Below are positions 61,687-64,000 of a DNA stretch of 64,000 nucleotides, piece by piece. A program made the position numbers and the translations under genes. The notes below the pieces were generated by a model. That model saw nothing but the letters and a program-made list of their open reading frames with translations. It had not been told where the DNA came from and ran no database searches. The stretch is from Parabacteroides sp. Marseille-P3160 (lineage in GTDB: Bacteria > Bacteroidota > Bacteroidia > Bacteroidales > Tannerellaceae), in assembly GCF_900162725.1 (NCBI RefSeq), contig NZ_LT799418.1:1267315-1331314 (forward strand), in the 5' to 3' direction. Every line of letters starts with the position of its first letter. Position 1 is the first letter of the stretch.

Positions 61687-64000
61687 TTATACGAATAATC
61701 CTCCCACCTGATGGACGATGAAGGCGACTATCCAGGCGAGCAGGCAGGTGTAGACGACAATAAAAACCCCCCACTTCCATGAACCGGACTCGCGCACAAT
61801 GGCGGCTACCGTCGCTATGCAAGGGAAATAGATCAGGACGAAAAGCATGAGGCATAGCGCAACGAGAGGGGTAATCACCAACTCCCCGGCTGCGTTCCGG
61901 TCCTGCAACAGGCGGTCGGAGAGTGCTTCCGTCTCTTCGGAATCTCCGGTGTACAGCACACTCAAGGTGCTGACAACAATCTCTTTGGCAGCCATTCCCG
62001 AAAGGAGGCTGACGCTGATTTTCCAGTCGAATCCCAATGGGCTTAAAATGGGCTGTATCGTCTTGCCGATCCGGCCGATATAGGAGCTCTCCTGATGGTC
62101 GATGGCTTTCAGGCGTTCCAGTTCCGTTATCTGCTCCTGCTTGTCCGAATCATTCAGCCCGGCATTCTCTATCGAAGCGATTTGGGAGTCGAACTTATCC
62201 CCATTCACTGAGTGGATGGGAAAATAACCTAAAAACCAGATGATAATGGATGCGACTAAAATAATTCCCCCCATCTTATGAAGGTACTGTTTGGCTTTTT
62301 CCCACATATGGATCAAGACCGAACGGCTGGTCGGTTTGCGGTAAGGAGGAAGCTCCATGACGAAAGGAACATCCTCTGTTTTGAACAGGAAACGTTTGAA
62401 CAGGCGCGCCATGATGACTGCCAGTGCAATTCCGGTAACATAGAGCAACAGGAGTATTAAGCCGGCGTGTTCCGGGAAAAAGGCTCCTGCCAGCAGGACA
62501 TAGACCGGAAGCCGGGCGCTGCAGCTCATCAACGGATTGACCAGCATCGTGATCATCCGGCTGTTGCGGCTTTCGATGGTACGGGTCGACATGATGGCCG
62601 GAACATTGCAGCCGAAGCCCATGACCAGGGAAATGAATGATTTTCCGTGTAAGCCCATCTTGTGCATGATCTTATCCATAATGAAAGCAGCCCGCGCCAT
62701 ATAGCCGGTATCTTCCATCAATGAGATAAAGAAATAAAGGATCAGGATGTTCGGCAGGAAGACGATCACGCCTCCGACGCCTCCGATCACGCCGTCTACC
62801 AGCAAGTCCTTCAACGGACCGTCCCCCATCTGTGTTCGTATCAGGTTGCCGATCCAGGCAACCAGGCTCTCTATCCAGTCCATCGGATATTGCCCAAGGC
62901 GGAAAGTTGCCTCGAACATGATAAGCAGGAAGAGGATAAAGACGGGGAATCCCCAATATTTATGAGTGACGATTTGATCGATGACGCTCGTCCTGGTTCT
63001 CCCCGGGGCCTTGTTTTGCTTTAGCGTCTCCATCAGGGCGCCGGCGATAAACCCGTAACGGGCGTCGGTGAAAGCGGTTTCGCTATCCTCGCGGAGGAAC
63101 TGTTCGATATACTTGATATTCTGGTCCCGTTCGCGCAGGATGGGGATCGTGCCCGGCGAGCGGCGGATATACGCTTCTATTTCCAGATCCTTCTCCAACA
63201 GCTTGATGGCCAGGTAACGTTTGGAAATGCTCTCCTCCGTATATCCGAATTTCCTCAGGATATCCCGCATCGCGTCGATCGACTTCTCCAATGTTTCGCC
63301 GTAATTGATATGGATATGGCGGAGCACAGGATCCGTCCCTTCATAGACTTGTATCACCCGGTCGAACAGTTCTTTTATGCCGGCTCCCGTCCGTCCGTTA
63401 GTCGGCACGATCGGGGCGCCGATCATCCCGGAAAGCGCTTTGTAGTCGAAGATGCTTCCTGACTTTTCCAACTCGTCATACATGTTGAGGGCGATTGCCA
63501 TGTGGACATCCATGTCGATTAACTGGCAGGTCAGGTAGAGGTTTCGTTCCAGGTTGGAGGCGTCGACCACATTGATGACGACATCCGGATGCTCTTCGTT
63601 GATCTGCCTACGCACATATAGTTCTTCCGGCGTGTAGGCGGATAGCGAATAGGTGCCCGGCAGGTCGACAATTTTGAACGTATAGCCGTTTTGCTTGAAT
63701 ACCGCCTCTTTGGCGTCGACTGTGACGCCGCTGTAATTGCCTACGTGTTCGTGGGCGCCGGAAGCGAAATTGAAGAGGGACGTTTTTCCGCAGTTCGGAT
63801 TGCCTACCAGTGCGACATTGATTGTCCTTCCTTTGTCTATTGCGATGGAACGGAGCTCGTCGGAAAGAAACGTTCCGTTCGATTCGATCTTATTCTTTTG
63901 TAAAAGCGTTTGTTCAGTGGCTTCGGAAAGGCTGATGACTTCGATAAGTTCGGCGTCTTTTCTGCGAAGGGACACATCGTACCCCATTATCCGGTAATGT
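61687..64000 (-). CDS. feoB: Ferrous iron transporter FeoA-FeoB fusion, 5' end beyond right edge
   Basis: Inner-membrane Fe(II) importer with GTPase domain. The frame stays open past the internal ATG 63987 to the window edge (residues HYRI before MGYDVSLRRK). MGYDVSLRRKDAELIEV is the end of a FeoA SH3-like domain, so the gene is a FeoA-FeoB fusion and the true start lies outside. Seen, counted from 63987: G1 GNPNCGKTS (62-70), G3 DLPGTYSL, G4 NMYD, two Gate domains (GFGCNVPAIMSTRTIES, NPLMSCSARLPVY) and about 9 membrane helices. Confidence 0.95.
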   Translation of the reverse strand, partial: HYRIMGYDVSLRRKDAELIEVISLSEATEQTLLQKNKIESNGTFLSDELRSIAIDKGRTINVALVGNPNCGKTSLFNFASGAHEHVGNYSGVTVDAKEAVFKQNGYTFKIVDLPGTYSLSAYTPEELYVRRQINEEHPDVVINVVDASNLERNLYLTCQLIDMDVHMAIALNMYDELEKSGSIFDYKALSGMIGAPIVPTNGRTGAGIKELFDRVIQVYEGTDPVLRHIHINYGETLEKSIDAMRDILRKFGYTEESISKRYLAIKLLEKDLEIEAYIRRSPGTIPILRERDQNIKYIEQFLREDSETAFTDARYGFIAGALMETLKQNKAPGRTRTSVIDQIVTHKYWGFPVFILFLLIMFEATFRLGQYPMDWIESLVAWIGNLIRTQMGDGPLKDLLVDGVIGGVGGVIVFLPNILILYFFISLMEDTGYMARAAFIMDKIMHKMGLHGKSFISLVMGFGCNVPAIMSTRTIESRNSRMITMLVNPLMSCSARLPVYVLLAGAFFPEHAGLILLLLYVTGIALAVIMARLFKRFLFKTEDVPFVMELPPYRKPTSRSVLIHMWEKAKQYLHKMGGIILVASIIIWFLGYFPIHSVNGDKFDSQIASIENAGLNDSDKQEQITELERLKAIDHQESSYIGRIGKTIQPILSPLGFDWKISVSLLSGMAAKEIVVSTLSVLYTGDSEETEALSDRLLQDRNAAGELVITPLVALCLMLFVLIYFPCIATVAAIVRESGSWKWGVFIVVYTCLLAWIVAFIVHQVGGLFV

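Overview
The window looks like a Bacteroidales chromosome, most likely Parabacteroides or a close relative. The support is: two SusC/SusD pairs, an ECF sigma/FecR pair, lipoproteins of Bacteroidetes-only families, a PheS with the Bacteroidetes zinc insertion, a FeoA-FeoB fusion, almost no Shine-Dalgarno sites, and many copies of the Bacteroidetes -7 box TAnnTTTG upstream of genes. The species assignment is inference; no 16S gene is present.

Layout. 1-6.1 kb is core and GC-richer: dsbD (cut by the left edge), valS, a DUF6340 lipoprotein, a small acidic protein and tRNA-Thr(CGT). 6.2-28 kb is accessory and AT-richer. It starts with an ECF sigma factor, a FecR anti-sigma factor and an STN-bearing SusC with SusD and a secreted third protein. 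A transposase fossil follows, then a divergent AraC regulator and an EmrAB-TolC-type efflux operon. A second SusC/SusD locus follows, led by a lipoprotein phosphoesterase and closed by a BACON lipoprotein and a strong terminator. 28-34.8 kb on the minus strand reads DUF6057 membrane protein, beta-propeller lipoprotein with a CxxCH motif, and a large M60 (gluzincin) peptidase. 34.9-43.1 kb is core again: murB, an MBL hydrolase, nth, pheS, a CNNM/CBS membrane protein, a long KamA-like radical SAM protein and a CvfB-like S1 protein. 43.2-61.4 kb is an AT-rich surface polysaccharide cluster: glycosyltransferases, methyltransferase, flippase, a Gfo/Idh oxidoreductase with an unknown partner, then a convergent block wza-wzz-wzy-GT2, and ugd at the far end. 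61.4-64 kb holds a tiny Cys-rich membrane protein and FeoA-FeoB, cut by the right edge.

How the genes work together. The first SusC/D locus should sense its own ligand through STN-FecR-ECF signalling. The second lacks STN and has no regulator here. The M60 operon faces the second locus and could supply glycoprotein-derived substrate, but that is inference. The polysaccharide cluster contains transport (Wzx, Wza, Wzz), polymerisation (Wzy) and at least six transferases, with Ugd supplying UDP-glucuronate. No UpxY/UpxZ-type regulator and no initiating sugar-phosphate transferase are in the window.

The most unusual structure is an intergenic run of tetraloop hairpins at 45884-46206 inside the polysaccharide cluster, which no gene explains. 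Several gene starts were moved because the longest open frame begins inside a promoter box (sigma factor, AraC, murB, cvfB).
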